In this document: piece by piece, positions 19,958 to 28,233 of the stretch
How the letters are laid out: the number at the start of each line of letters is the position of its first letter
Numbering within the stretch: the first letter of the stretch is position 1
Origin: an uncultured Polaribacter sp.
GTDB taxonomy: Bacteria; Bacteroidota; Bacteroidia; Flavobacteriales; Flavobacteriaceae
Reading direction: 5' to 3'
Assembly (NCBI RefSeq): GCF_947501385.1
Contig: NZ_CANMVP010000001.1
Location: 124,001 to 188,000, forward strand
DNA length: 64,000 nt
Notes under the pieces: generated by a model
Databases searched by the model: none
The model's input: only the letters and a program-made list of their open reading frames with translations
What the model was told of the DNA's origin: nothing
Made by a program: the position numbers and the translations under genes

Positions 19958-21247
19958 TTAATTTTTAGTCACCATATTTTTTACTAGTGGTTTTTCTTTC
20001 CGCAACATTTTTCCTGCTTCACCTGTTAGAAATAAATAATGATCTGGTGGCACATCATCATTACCAACAAAATAGGCGTTTTTACTATTTGGTGGCTTGT
20101 TCAAAATAGGAATAATTGCTGTTCCTTCATCAACTTCGTCAAACATCCCTACATATAGCATTTCTGCTCCTGCGGTAATTGCGTTGTAAATAAGATCCCA
20201 ATAAAATTTACCACCCACTCTTGGTATGGCTCCATAAGAAGTATGTCTTGCCAGACCAGGATTTCTTTTTGATAAATTATGCCAGCTAAAACCTGCATAC
20301 ACCAAAGGAACATAATCTACATTATTTTCTTTGCACCATTTAATATCTGCCATTACATGATCTCTATATCTAATTTCATCTTGATGTAATAATGGCGTAA
20401 AACGTTGTACCATCCAAGGTAAAACGATGTCTGCAGATTTTATAACTTCATGTAAATAAGGATCTGGAAGACAATCTTTGTCTAATTCTCTAAAATAAGT
20501 GGGTACACCTAACATTACTGAACAACCACCATATTCTGGGTCATTTTTTAAAAAATCGATCAAACGATTGATGCCAATTTCTCTAATATTATAAGATCTA
20601 TCAGGAAAACCAATTCCCCAGATGGTGACTAAAGGCTTTCCATTATGACGTAAATAGTTTTCACTATTGGTAACTTTTAAGTCATCTACCAATTTTTTCC
20701 AATCTTCAATAATTGCAGAGCAATCTTCCCCTTTAGCTCTTAAGCCAGATAAATCATACATTACAGCAATTGCTTTTCGGTTTTTTTCAGCAGCATTCAA
20801 AGCATTTTTTAATATGATATTACTTGACTTGTTTGGATTTTTATCTTTTGCCACGTTAAAAAAGCGTTGCATAAAAACACCATCAATACCATACTCTTTC
20901 ATCCATTTAAAATGTAAATCTGTGGTACTTTTATCCATAGAACTAAAAACCCTTGCTTTTTTTCCATCAGGGAATTTAAAATTGGTTTCATAGGTTTTTT
21001 TATATTGGGAAACATCTGGCCAAAAATCTATGGTGTTGTGATTTTCATCAAATTTTCCATCAGCACCATAATGCCCCCAACTATTTCCAGAGCCATCTCC
21101 TGGAGCCCTAAACCAGCCTTGATAACCTGCCATTACTAATCCTTTATAATTAGGAAATAAGTAATTTTTACCATGTTTGTTTTGAGAATATGTACTCCAG
21201 CAAAAGAGTGTTGCTATTAGTAAAATAAAAATCTTTTTTAAGTGCAT
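19958..21247 (-). CDS. GH99/GH71-like hydrolase, single domain, exported
   Basis: This is a 429-residue paralogue with a signal peptide (MHLKKIFILLIATLFCWS ... SQ) and no sorting tail. It is almost entirely the hydrolase barrel: MAGYQGWFRAPGDGSGNSW, HFKWMKEYGIDGVFMQRF, VMYDLSGLR, VTIWGIGF, VPLVYAGFSW and YVGMFDEVDEGTAI. Absence of a T9SS tail and lipobox suggests a periplasmic enzyme acting on imported oligosaccharides, in contrast to the T9SS-tailed and lipoprotein paralogues. It follows a GH92 gene by 11 nt, so the two are probably translated as a pair. The catalytic assignment is by family resemblance only. Confidence 0.78.
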   Translation of the reverse strand: MHLKKIFILLIATLFCWSTYSQNKHGKNYLFPNYKGLVMAGYQGWFRAPGDGSGNSWGHYGADGKFDENHNTIDFWPDVSQYKKTYETNFKFPDGKKARVFSSMDKSTTDLHFKWMKEYGIDGVFMQRFFNVAKDKNPNKSSNIILKNALNAAEKNRKAIAVMYDLSGLRAKGEDCSAIIEDWKKLVDDLKVTNSENYLRHNGKPLVTIWGIGFPDRSYNIREIGINRLIDFLKNDPEYGGCSVMLGVPTYFRELDKDCLPDPYLHEVIKSADIVLPWMVQRFTPLLHQDEIRYRDHVMADIKWCKENNVDYVPLVYAGFSWHNLSKRNPGLARHTSYGAIPRVGGKFYWDLIYNAITAGAEMLYVGMFDEVDEGTAIIPILNKPPNSKNAYFVGNDDVPPDHYLFLTGEAGKMLRKEKPLVKNMVTKN

Positions 21248-21258
21248 TATAAAGTTTT

Positions 21259-23556
21259 TTAGTGAAACAATGTTTTATTTTCAGTTGCGCCCATTTTAAA
21301 TTCTAAGATTCCTCCATTCATAATATCTTTATGAGTAAAAAAAGGTTTTGCTAATTTTTTCTCATTCATTTTTAAAGATTGGATGTACATATTTTTGGAA
21401 CTATTATTTTTTACTTTTACAGTAAATTTTTTTCCGTTTTTTAAATTGATCGTAACCTTATCAAAAATTGGTCTTCCTACTGAGTAAGAAGAATCTCCAG
21501 GATTAAAAGAATAAAAACCCATTGCATTTAAAATATACCAAGCAGACATTTGCCCACAATCTTCATTTCCTGATAGTCCATTTGGATTGTCAAAATAAAG
21601 TGTTGACATAATTTTATCTGTTAATTTCTGCGTTTTCCAAGGTTGATCTATAAAATTGTAGATATGCGTTATATGATGACTTGGTTCATTACCATGTGCA
21701 TATTGCCCAATTAAACCTGAAATATCGCCAGAGGTATGTTCTCCATTAATTTCTGAGCTTGTACTAAAAAGTTCATCTAATTTGCTACTGAATTTGTCTT
21801 TACCTCCCATTAATTCTACCAAACCATTTACATCATGTGTTACAAACCAGTTCCATTGCCATGCGTTTCCTTCTACATAATCGTCTTTCCTATGTCTAGA
21901 AAATTTAGGGTCAAAAGGTTCTCTAAAACTTCCATCTTTATTAACGCCACGCATAAAACCTGTTTTACTGTCGAAGTATTTTTTGTAACGCATGGAACGT
22001 TCCATGTACAATTTATAGTCATCATCTTTGCCTAAAGCTTTTGCTATTTGAGCAATACACCAATCGTTATAAGCATATTCTAAACCTTTAGAAACAGATT
22101 CATTTTCCATATCAGCAGGAATATACCCAAACTCTTCTTTGTATAATTTTGCTTTTGGTGATAATTTTTCTTTTACTGTTTCTGATGGAAACAACACTCT
22201 TTCTGTATTGTAATTAGATGCATGCACCATAGCTTCGTATGCTTTTTCTACATCAAAGTCTTTATCGCCTTTAAAATAAGCATCAACAATAACAGGAATC
22301 GAATGATAGCCAATCATTGTACCAGTATAATTTCCATTCAACTCCCATTTTGGTAAAATTCCTCCTTGATCGTATTGATTCAAAAGAGATTTTACAAAAT
22401 CATCATTTTTTTCAGGATTTATAATGGTCATTAAAGGATGAAAAGCTCTAAAGGTATCCCATAAAGAAAAAACAGTATACATATCCTTTTCTCCAGAAGA
22501 ATATATTTTTTGATCCATCCCCATATATCTACCATCCACATCATTAAAAGTATATGGACTCATAGAGGTATGGTACAATCCTGTATAAAAAATTGCTCTT
22601 TGCTCTTTTGTTCCTCCTTCAATGTCTATGCTACTCAATTCGGTTTTCCATTCACTTTGAGCATCATTTTTAACTTTCTCAAAATTCCAATCTGGTATTT
22701 CAGTTGTTACGTTATTTTTAGCACCTTCATCATCAACAGAAGATATTCCAACTTTTGTCATTATCTGATCCTTATCAACATTTTTAAATTTTAAAACTGC
22801 TATTAAATTTCTACCAGCTCCAATTTCTGTTGATGCTTGCTTCACTCCGTTTTCAAAAAACTCAACAGTAAAAGGATTGTTAAATTTTGCGTGAAAATAA
22901 ATGTGTCTATTGTGTGCCCAACCACTAATGTTTCTATAGCCAACAATTTCGGTATCACTAATTACTTTAATTTCACTTTTCAAAACATTTCTATGATGAA
23001 TGCTATGTTTCATGTTGATAATTAAACCTCTGCTATCATCATTTAAAAAAGTATATTTATGAAAACCAGCCCTTTTGCTTGAGGTTAATTCAGCTTTAAT
23101 ATCATAATCTAATAAATCTACTGAATAGTAACCAGGAATTGAAGTTTCTTTCTCATGGCTAAATCTACTTCTGTAACCAGCGTCAGGATTTTCTGCAGTA
23201 CCAGCAGTTGTTTTTGCTTTACCTGTAAAAGGCATAAACAAAAAATCTCCTAAATCTCCAATACCTGTTCCACTTAAATGTGTGTGGCTAAACCCTAAAA
23301 TTGAAGAATCTGTATGATGATAGCCTCCACAAGCATCCCAACCATTTGTTCTAGTATCTGGACTTAATTGAACCATACTATTTGGAACACTAGATCCTGG
23401 AAATGTATGACCATGGCCACCAGTTCCTATAAAAGGATTTACGAATTGAGCATTATCTATATTTTTTTGATTAGAATTTGAGTCTAAATGTTTTTTTGAG
23501 CAAGCTGTTAAGGAAAGTAGTACACTTAAGAAGATTAGCAATGATATTTTCTTCAT
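21259..23556 (-). CDS. GH92 alpha-mannosidase, lipoprotein, first gene of the large operon
   Basis: This is a 765-residue GH92 enzyme with lipobox Cys19 (LLSLTAC). It is the most canonical of the three: GTGGHGHTFPGSSVPNSMVQ near the N terminus, GGYHHTDSSILGFSHTHLSG, DDYVEGNAWQWNW with the Glu expected as general acid, YAHGNEPSHHITHIYN and GNEDCGQMSAWYILNAMGFY. It probably removes terminal alpha-mannose with inversion and uses calcium. It is first in an operon of eight genes. The phased-repeat promoter lies ~55 nt upstream, and the preceding operon ends at a strong terminator ~190 nt upstream. Linkage preference is not determinable from sequence. Confidence 0.93.
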   Translation of the reverse strand: MKKISLLIFLSVLLSLTACSKKHLDSNSNQKNIDNAQFVNPFIGTGGHGHTFPGSSVPNSMVQLSPDTRTNGWDACGGYHHTDSSILGFSHTHLSGTGIGDLGDFLFMPFTGKAKTTAGTAENPDAGYRSRFSHEKETSIPGYYSVDLLDYDIKAELTSSKRAGFHKYTFLNDDSRGLIINMKHSIHHRNVLKSEIKVISDTEIVGYRNISGWAHNRHIYFHAKFNNPFTVEFFENGVKQASTEIGAGRNLIAVLKFKNVDKDQIMTKVGISSVDDEGAKNNVTTEIPDWNFEKVKNDAQSEWKTELSSIDIEGGTKEQRAIFYTGLYHTSMSPYTFNDVDGRYMGMDQKIYSSGEKDMYTVFSLWDTFRAFHPLMTIINPEKNDDFVKSLLNQYDQGGILPKWELNGNYTGTMIGYHSIPVIVDAYFKGDKDFDVEKAYEAMVHASNYNTERVLFPSETVKEKLSPKAKLYKEEFGYIPADMENESVSKGLEYAYNDWCIAQIAKALGKDDDYKLYMERSMRYKKYFDSKTGFMRGVNKDGSFREPFDPKFSRHRKDDYVEGNAWQWNWFVTHDVNGLVELMGGKDKFSSKLDELFSTSSEINGEHTSGDISGLIGQYAHGNEPSHHITHIYNFIDQPWKTQKLTDKIMSTLYFDNPNGLSGNEDCGQMSAWYILNAMGFYSFNPGDSSYSVGRPIFDKVTINLKNGKKFTVKVKNNSSKNMYIQSLKMNEKKLAKPFFTHKDIMNGGILEFKMGATENKTLFH

Positions 23557-23611
23557 AGGTTTTTTTGAATTTAAAATTGATTTAGATCTGAAAATTAATT
23601 TAATACTAAAT

Positions 23612-23666
23612 CAAAAGTAAAAATGTGAATTAATTTAAGGTGAAAAATCAATTAATAAACGATTAA
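23612..23666 (-). promoter_or_regulatory. Promoter with 11-bp phased NNNTTAA repeats, upstream of the GH92-led operon
   Basis: The -7 box is TACTTTTG on the minus strand (23612-23619), a match to TAnnTTTG. After 7 nt come heptamers at 11-bp steps (plus-strand reading): GAATTAA 23627, a degenerate AGGTGAA 23638, CAATTAA 23649, CGATTAA 23660. The geometry is identical to the three other PUL promoters. Confidence 0.75.
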
Positions 23667-23744
23667 TATGAAGTCAATCTTATTTTTATCAGCAATATGT
23701 TTGAATATTATCAATAATAGCACTGTATCATTGTAAATAATAAA

Positions 23745-23783
23745 AAAAGTAGAGAAGCAATATGATTTTGCTTCTCTACTTTT
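23745..23783 (-). terminator. Strong terminator of the SusC-SusD-GH99-GH92 operon
   Basis: A perfect inverted repeat AAAAGTAGAGAAGCAA / TTGCTTCTCTACTTTT with a 7-nt loop lies about 55 nt past the stop codon of the divergent GH92 gene. The minus-strand 3' arm is followed by a T run, so transcription of the SusC-led operon ends here. Confidence 0.9.
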
Positions 23784-23836
23784 AAGTTTTAAAATATAAC
23801 TTTAAACTGATTTTTTTTACATTGAATAAAAAGATT

Positions 23837-26104
23837 TTATTTTTTAAAATACATGGAAGGAGGTGCATCTATTAAATTTGAACCCCAATTTTTGTTTGCT
23901 TTATTTCCCATTACTAATTCAAGAACTCCACCATCTTTCATATCATCATGCATAAACCAAGGCTTATTCCAAACCTCTCCGTTTAATGTTGCAGATTGAA
24001 TGTACTTATTCTTAGGAGCATAGTTTTTAGTATTTATGGTAAAAATATTTCCATTATCTAACTTAATAGTTGCACTTTCAAATACGGGACTTCCAATATT
24101 ATACATTGGTAAACCTGGTGTTACAGGATAAAAACCTAATTGAGAAAAAACAACGAAAGAAGTCATTCCTCCACCATCTTCATCACCAGGAACTCCCATT
24201 AAATCGTCTCTAAACCATTGATTTAATAACGTACGAATTCTTTTCTGAGTTTTCCAAGGTTGCCCAGCATAATTATATAAATAGGGAATGTGCAAAGAAG
24301 GTTCATTTGCCATAGAGAACTGACCAACATTACCTGTATGATCTGGCAATTGCGCATAAAAACCATATTTACTTCTTCCTAAAGGTTCTGAAAATGTTCT
24401 GTTTAATTCATTTATAAAAGTTTCTTTTCCGCCCATTAAATTGATTAAATCGTTTATGTTATGTTGCACGTCCCAACGATATACCCAACCATTATTTTCA
24501 CTATAAAATTTTCGAGCACCCATTCCACCAGAAAAAGTATAATCGAAAGGTGTTATAAATTCTCCTTTATTATTTTTTGGATGAAAAAATTTCGTTTCTT
24601 TATTGTATAAATTTTGATAATTTAAAGAATTTTGAATGTAAAAATTGTATTCTTTATCCTTACCTAACTCTTGTGCTATTTGAGCTAAGCACCATTCATC
24701 ATAAGAAGTTCCTAAAGTAACAGCAACAGGTTGTCTACTTTCAAAAGCATGAACTTCTGGCACTGTTTCTTCTTCCCCGTTATTTAATGCAGGGAAATAT
24801 CCTTTCTCTTTATAAAAAGCATCTATTTCTCCTGCAGGTTTTCCTGACCAAGGTGATAAAGTTTTTTCTGAAATTGCATTTTTAGAGGCTACATATGCCT
24901 TTTCTAAATCGAAATTTCTCAATCCTTTTCTATATGCATCAATAACTGATGCTACACCATGGTTGGAGTTCATTCTTCTACTATCTCCCGTAACTTCAGG
25001 AAAAGTTGGCATCCAAAAATGATCCATTTGTTCAGCCATAATTATAAAAGAGTTTAAAATATCTTCCTCTTTTTTTGGGTCTACTAAAATTCTTAATGGA
25101 TGATGTGCTCTGTACGAATCCCAGATCCAATCATCTGTGTAAAAAGGGCGTCCATTATCTTCATGTACTTTATTATCAAAGGCGCTATAATAACGCCCAT
25201 CTTCAGAAAGACAAACCGGACGTTCATACGTTCTATAAAAAGAAGTATAAAAAACAGATTTATCTTTTAAATCTCCACCTGAAACTTCTATCTTGCTAAG
25301 AGCATTATTCCAAATTCCTCTTGAAATTTTATTTAAAGATTCAACGTTTTTTCCTGTCAATTCTCTTTCTAAATTCTTTTTAGCTTGATTTTCATCAATA
25401 AAAGAGATTCCGTATTGAATATTTATTTTTTTCGCATCTTTTAGAAATTTTAAAACCAAACTTGCGTTTTTTCCTGCTGTATTAGTGCCTTCACTTAATA
25501 TATTATTTTTTAATACTGAAACAGTAATTGGCTTTTCTGCAAAGGTCATGTTCAGATAAACCTTTGTGTTGTTTTCTATTAATTGATAACCATATAATGA
25601 GGTTCCATCCCAATTTAAAGCGCCATTTTTTGAATTTAGAATGATATAAATCGCTTCCTCTTTTTCAAAATTTAGTTCATACATTGCAGACTGGTGAGAT
25701 AATCCGAAATTGACAGTGGTATGCTGTTCATCTAAATACAGAGAATAGGAATATGGAGTGATTTTCTCATTATCATAACTTTGTTTAATAACGGATCTAA
25801 TTTTTTTTACATCCCCTTGAAAAGAGCTTAAATTAAAAGCAGAACTACCACGATGGCTTGTTGTAATTAATGGCAATCCATTTATGAAATCTGAAGTAAA
25901 ATCTCCTCTTTCAGGATTTACACGCATCATACTATTCGGTAGATGCATTGTTGGGAAAGTAGGGACTAATAAATGACTAATATTACCAATATATGGATTT
26001 ACATAATTTATAGGTTCACTTGTAGCTTTTTTTACAAAACCACAGTTTGAAAGCAACATTACTGATACAGTAAAAATTGCAAAAAAATAAATTTTCTTTT
26101 TCAT
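23837..26104 (-). CDS. Divergent GH92 alpha-mannosidase-like lipoprotein
   Basis: This 755-residue GH92 member has lipobox Cys21 (SVMLLSNC). The family frame is clear (NPYIGN ... LPNSMMRVNPERGDF, TDDWIWDSYRAHHPLRIL, SMANEPSLHIPYLYNYAGQPW, GFYPVTPG), and the Glu of YSENNGWVYRW, equivalent to the EGN general-acid segment of the paralogues, is kept. Several normally conserved spots differ: HLLVPTFPTMHLP instead of GGHGHTFPG, LGTSYDEW instead of LEYAYNDW, and GDEDGGGMTSF instead of GNEDCGQMSAW. This suggests a subsite or linkage specialisation rather than loss of activity. It is the last gene of the SusC-led operon, 8 nt after a GH99-like gene, which hints that this pair acts together. Confidence 0.87.
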   Translation of the reverse strand: MKKKIYFFAIFTVSVMLLSNCGFVKKATSEPINYVNPYIGNISHLLVPTFPTMHLPNSMMRVNPERGDFTSDFINGLPLITTSHRGSSAFNLSSFQGDVKKIRSVIKQSYDNEKITPYSYSLYLDEQHTTVNFGLSHQSAMYELNFEKEEAIYIILNSKNGALNWDGTSLYGYQLIENNTKVYLNMTFAEKPITVSVLKNNILSEGTNTAGKNASLVLKFLKDAKKINIQYGISFIDENQAKKNLERELTGKNVESLNKISRGIWNNALSKIEVSGGDLKDKSVFYTSFYRTYERPVCLSEDGRYYSAFDNKVHEDNGRPFYTDDWIWDSYRAHHPLRILVDPKKEEDILNSFIIMAEQMDHFWMPTFPEVTGDSRRMNSNHGVASVIDAYRKGLRNFDLEKAYVASKNAISEKTLSPWSGKPAGEIDAFYKEKGYFPALNNGEEETVPEVHAFESRQPVAVTLGTSYDEWCLAQIAQELGKDKEYNFYIQNSLNYQNLYNKETKFFHPKNNKGEFITPFDYTFSGGMGARKFYSENNGWVYRWDVQHNINDLINLMGGKETFINELNRTFSEPLGRSKYGFYAQLPDHTGNVGQFSMANEPSLHIPYLYNYAGQPWKTQKRIRTLLNQWFRDDLMGVPGDEDGGGMTSFVVFSQLGFYPVTPGLPMYNIGSPVFESATIKLDNGNIFTINTKNYAPKNKYIQSATLNGEVWNKPWFMHDDMKDGGVLELVMGNKANKNWGSNLIDAPPSMYFKK

Positions 26105-26112
26105 ATTAGAGA

Positions 26113-27468
26113 TTAATTTCTAACTGGTGTTGTAATATCATAACTATTATCACCATGAAACCAATTTGCAGCTTGACCCGTAAGCCATAAATAATGATCT
26201 GATTCTAAATCATTTTCAATACCAACAAATTTGTAACCTTCATTACCAACAACTAATGGCACTTCATTATTTCTTTTTACTTTAAAAATTGCTGTACCTT
26301 CATCAACCTCATCAAACATGGCAACATATAAACTTTTAGCACCAGATAATTTTGCGCCAGCTATTTGTTTCCAAAAGAAATCTCCTCTTAATCTTGGTAT
26401 AGAATTAAAATTATTTGGATCTCTTGTTAAATTACCCCAGGTAAAACCAGGAAAAACTAAAGGAACATAATCAATTTTATTAGCATCTGTCCACAAACGA
26501 TCTCTATAAGGAATGTCTGCATTGTAACTAGATGGTGAATTATAACGGCCTACAGCCCAGGGCATGATAATATCTACTTTTTTAATTAAATCATGAAAAG
26601 CAGGATTATTTTCTGTGTCATTACCAAAAGTTCTCCAATAATAAGGAACACCTAACATGATAGCAACTTTATTTTTTGGGCCTTTTAATTTGTTTACTAA
26701 TTGACTAACATCTGCCGTTGTATATTTACGACTATCATTAAAACCAACGCCCCAAATAGACATTAAAGGTTTTCCATTATGCCTTAAATAGGTAGGATGT
26801 TCAAAATTGTCAAATAACTTATATTTCTCTACTATCTCATTCCAATCTTGTTCTAGATAGGCAACTTTATTGCTATCGCTACCACTTAAATCATACATAA
26901 TACTAATAGCTCTGCCGTATTTTTTTGCAGCTTTTAAAGCACTTTCTAGCACTTTATTAAAGTGTCTTTTTCCTCTAGAATTAGAAGAATGAACCTCTAC
27001 AACAAAACGTTGCATGTGTACACCATCAATATTGTTTTCTTTCATCCATTTAAAATGAAGATCTATTGATGATTCATCATAAGGACTATATAAATAGGCA
27101 CTTGAACCATCTGCATATTTATAAGGTGTTACATATTTTGTTTCATACTCCGTCATATCTGGCCACATATCTATGGAAGAGCAATCTGATTTAAATCCAT
27201 CACATTTAGGATTTTCATAGTGATACCAACCTCTATTAGAATCATCACCCTGTGCTGCAAACCAACCTTGATAACCCGCCATTACTAAATTAGTATATGA
27301 TGTAAATAAACATCCAGTTTCGTCATAGACAATTTCATCTACCACTACAATTGGGTCATCCTCTTCTTCCTCAATCATTTCTTCGGGTGTATCACCACTG
27401 CAGGACCATCCTAAAAATAATATTAAAATTAGCATTAATAATTTGTATTTTGAATTTATCGTTTTCAT
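26113..27468 (-). CDS. GH99/GH71-like hydrolase, surface lipoprotein
   Basis: This is a 451-residue protein with lipobox Cys23 (LFLGWSC) followed by an acidic run (SGDTPEEM, EEEEDDP). A strongly acidic stretch just after the lipidated Cys fits a lipoprotein export signal to the cell surface in this phylum. The barrel carries MAGYQGWFAAQGDDSNRGW, HFKWMKENNIDGVHMQRF, IMYDLSGSD, MSIWGVGF and YVAMFDEVDEGTAIF. Its place directly after SusC, SusD and the DUF3823 gene marks it as the probable surface endo-enzyme that makes fragments for SusCD import. Endo-mannanase activity is inferred from family and context. Confidence 0.8.
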   Translation of the reverse strand: MKTINSKYKLLMLILILFLGWSCSGDTPEEMIEEEEDDPIVVVDEIVYDETGCLFTSYTNLVMAGYQGWFAAQGDDSNRGWYHYENPKCDGFKSDCSSIDMWPDMTEYETKYVTPYKYADGSSAYLYSPYDESSIDLHFKWMKENNIDGVHMQRFVVEVHSSNSRGKRHFNKVLESALKAAKKYGRAISIMYDLSGSDSNKVAYLEQDWNEIVEKYKLFDNFEHPTYLRHNGKPLMSIWGVGFNDSRKYTTADVSQLVNKLKGPKNKVAIMLGVPYYWRTFGNDTENNPAFHDLIKKVDIIMPWAVGRYNSPSSYNADIPYRDRLWTDANKIDYVPLVFPGFTWGNLTRDPNNFNSIPRLRGDFFWKQIAGAKLSGAKSLYVAMFDEVDEGTAIFKVKRNNEVPLVVGNEGYKFVGIENDLESDHYLWLTGQAANWFHGDNSYDITTPVRN

Positions 27469-27502
27469 ATTTGATATTTTAAATGCTTATTTATATTTCA
27501 TA

Positions 27503-28198
27503 TTACAATTGTATTTCTACAGCAGTAACATAATTAAACCTTGCATTTGGTGCGTCATATAATGCACCAATTCTAAAATAATAAAACTTCCCAGTTTTTA
27601 AATCAATTTCATTATTGGTGTTTATAGATAATGTGTATGTAGTAACTGGATTTAATGGAGAAACTGGCGCATTAATATTCGTTTCTTTTTTTACCAATCT
27701 TGCAGGTTCACCAACATTTTTATCTGCACCTGCATATAAACCTATTTTAGATACATTACCAAAACCTGTTTGTTCTAAAGAAAAAGTAGCTGTCACTATA
27801 CCTCCTACATTTGTTATAGAAGCATCTTTTATGCGTATATAAGGAGAAACAACTAAGTCTAATTTTGTACTGCCACTTATATTTACTTCAATAGTATCTA
27901 TAGATTGAAAATTTGTACGAACAGGTAAAACTTTATAAGTATTTGCAAACAGTTTGCTATCTCTAAATGTTCCATCAACTTTATAGTTCATAAATTGCGG
28001 AGCAACGTTTTCAAAACCAGCTTCTCTTAATTCTAATTCGCCACCTCTTATAATATCCTGTTCTACTAAGTCTCCAGTAACATCATCAATAATGCTCCCA
28101 TATAAATCTGCAGTTGGACCTTCTAAATTATCTAATTCGCAAGAACTAAAAAGACCTACAGAAACTAAAAAAACTATTATATATTTAATTTTATTCAT
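27503..28198 (-). CDS. DUF3823 lipoprotein, SusE-position glycan-binding accessory protein
   Basis: This is a 231-residue lipoprotein (Cys20, VGLFSSC) followed by ELDN. The N-terminal half (NLEGPTADLYGSIIDDVTGD ... GGELELREAGFE) matches the DUF3823 pattern, a carboxypeptidase-regulatory-like beta domain followed by a second beta-sandwich half. DUF3823 proteins sit next to SusD in many PULs and are thought to be surface glycan-binding or complex-stabilising subunits. It lies 35 nt after SusD and 34 nt before the surface GH99-like gene. No catalytic residues are expected. Confidence 0.85.
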   Translation of the reverse strand: MNKIKYIIVFLVSVGLFSSCELDNLEGPTADLYGSIIDDVTGDLVEQDIIRGGELELREAGFENVAPQFMNYKVDGTFRDSKLFANTYKVLPVRTNFQSIDTIEVNISGSTKLDLVVSPYIRIKDASITNVGGIVTATFSLEQTGFGNVSKIGLYAGADKNVGEPARLVKKETNINAPVSPLNPVTTYTLSINTNNEIDLKTGKFYYFRIGALYDAPNARFNYVTAVEIQL

Positions 28199-28233
28199 AA
28201 TAAATTATTCTTTATTTATATTCAAATTATGTC

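Noticed and set aside
23837..26104. Loss of the catalytic acid in the divergent GH92, first suspected from LGTSY replacing LEYAY
   Set aside because: Counting back from the conserved GDED/GNED motif places the general acid in the EGN segment instead, and the Glu there (YSENN) is retained.
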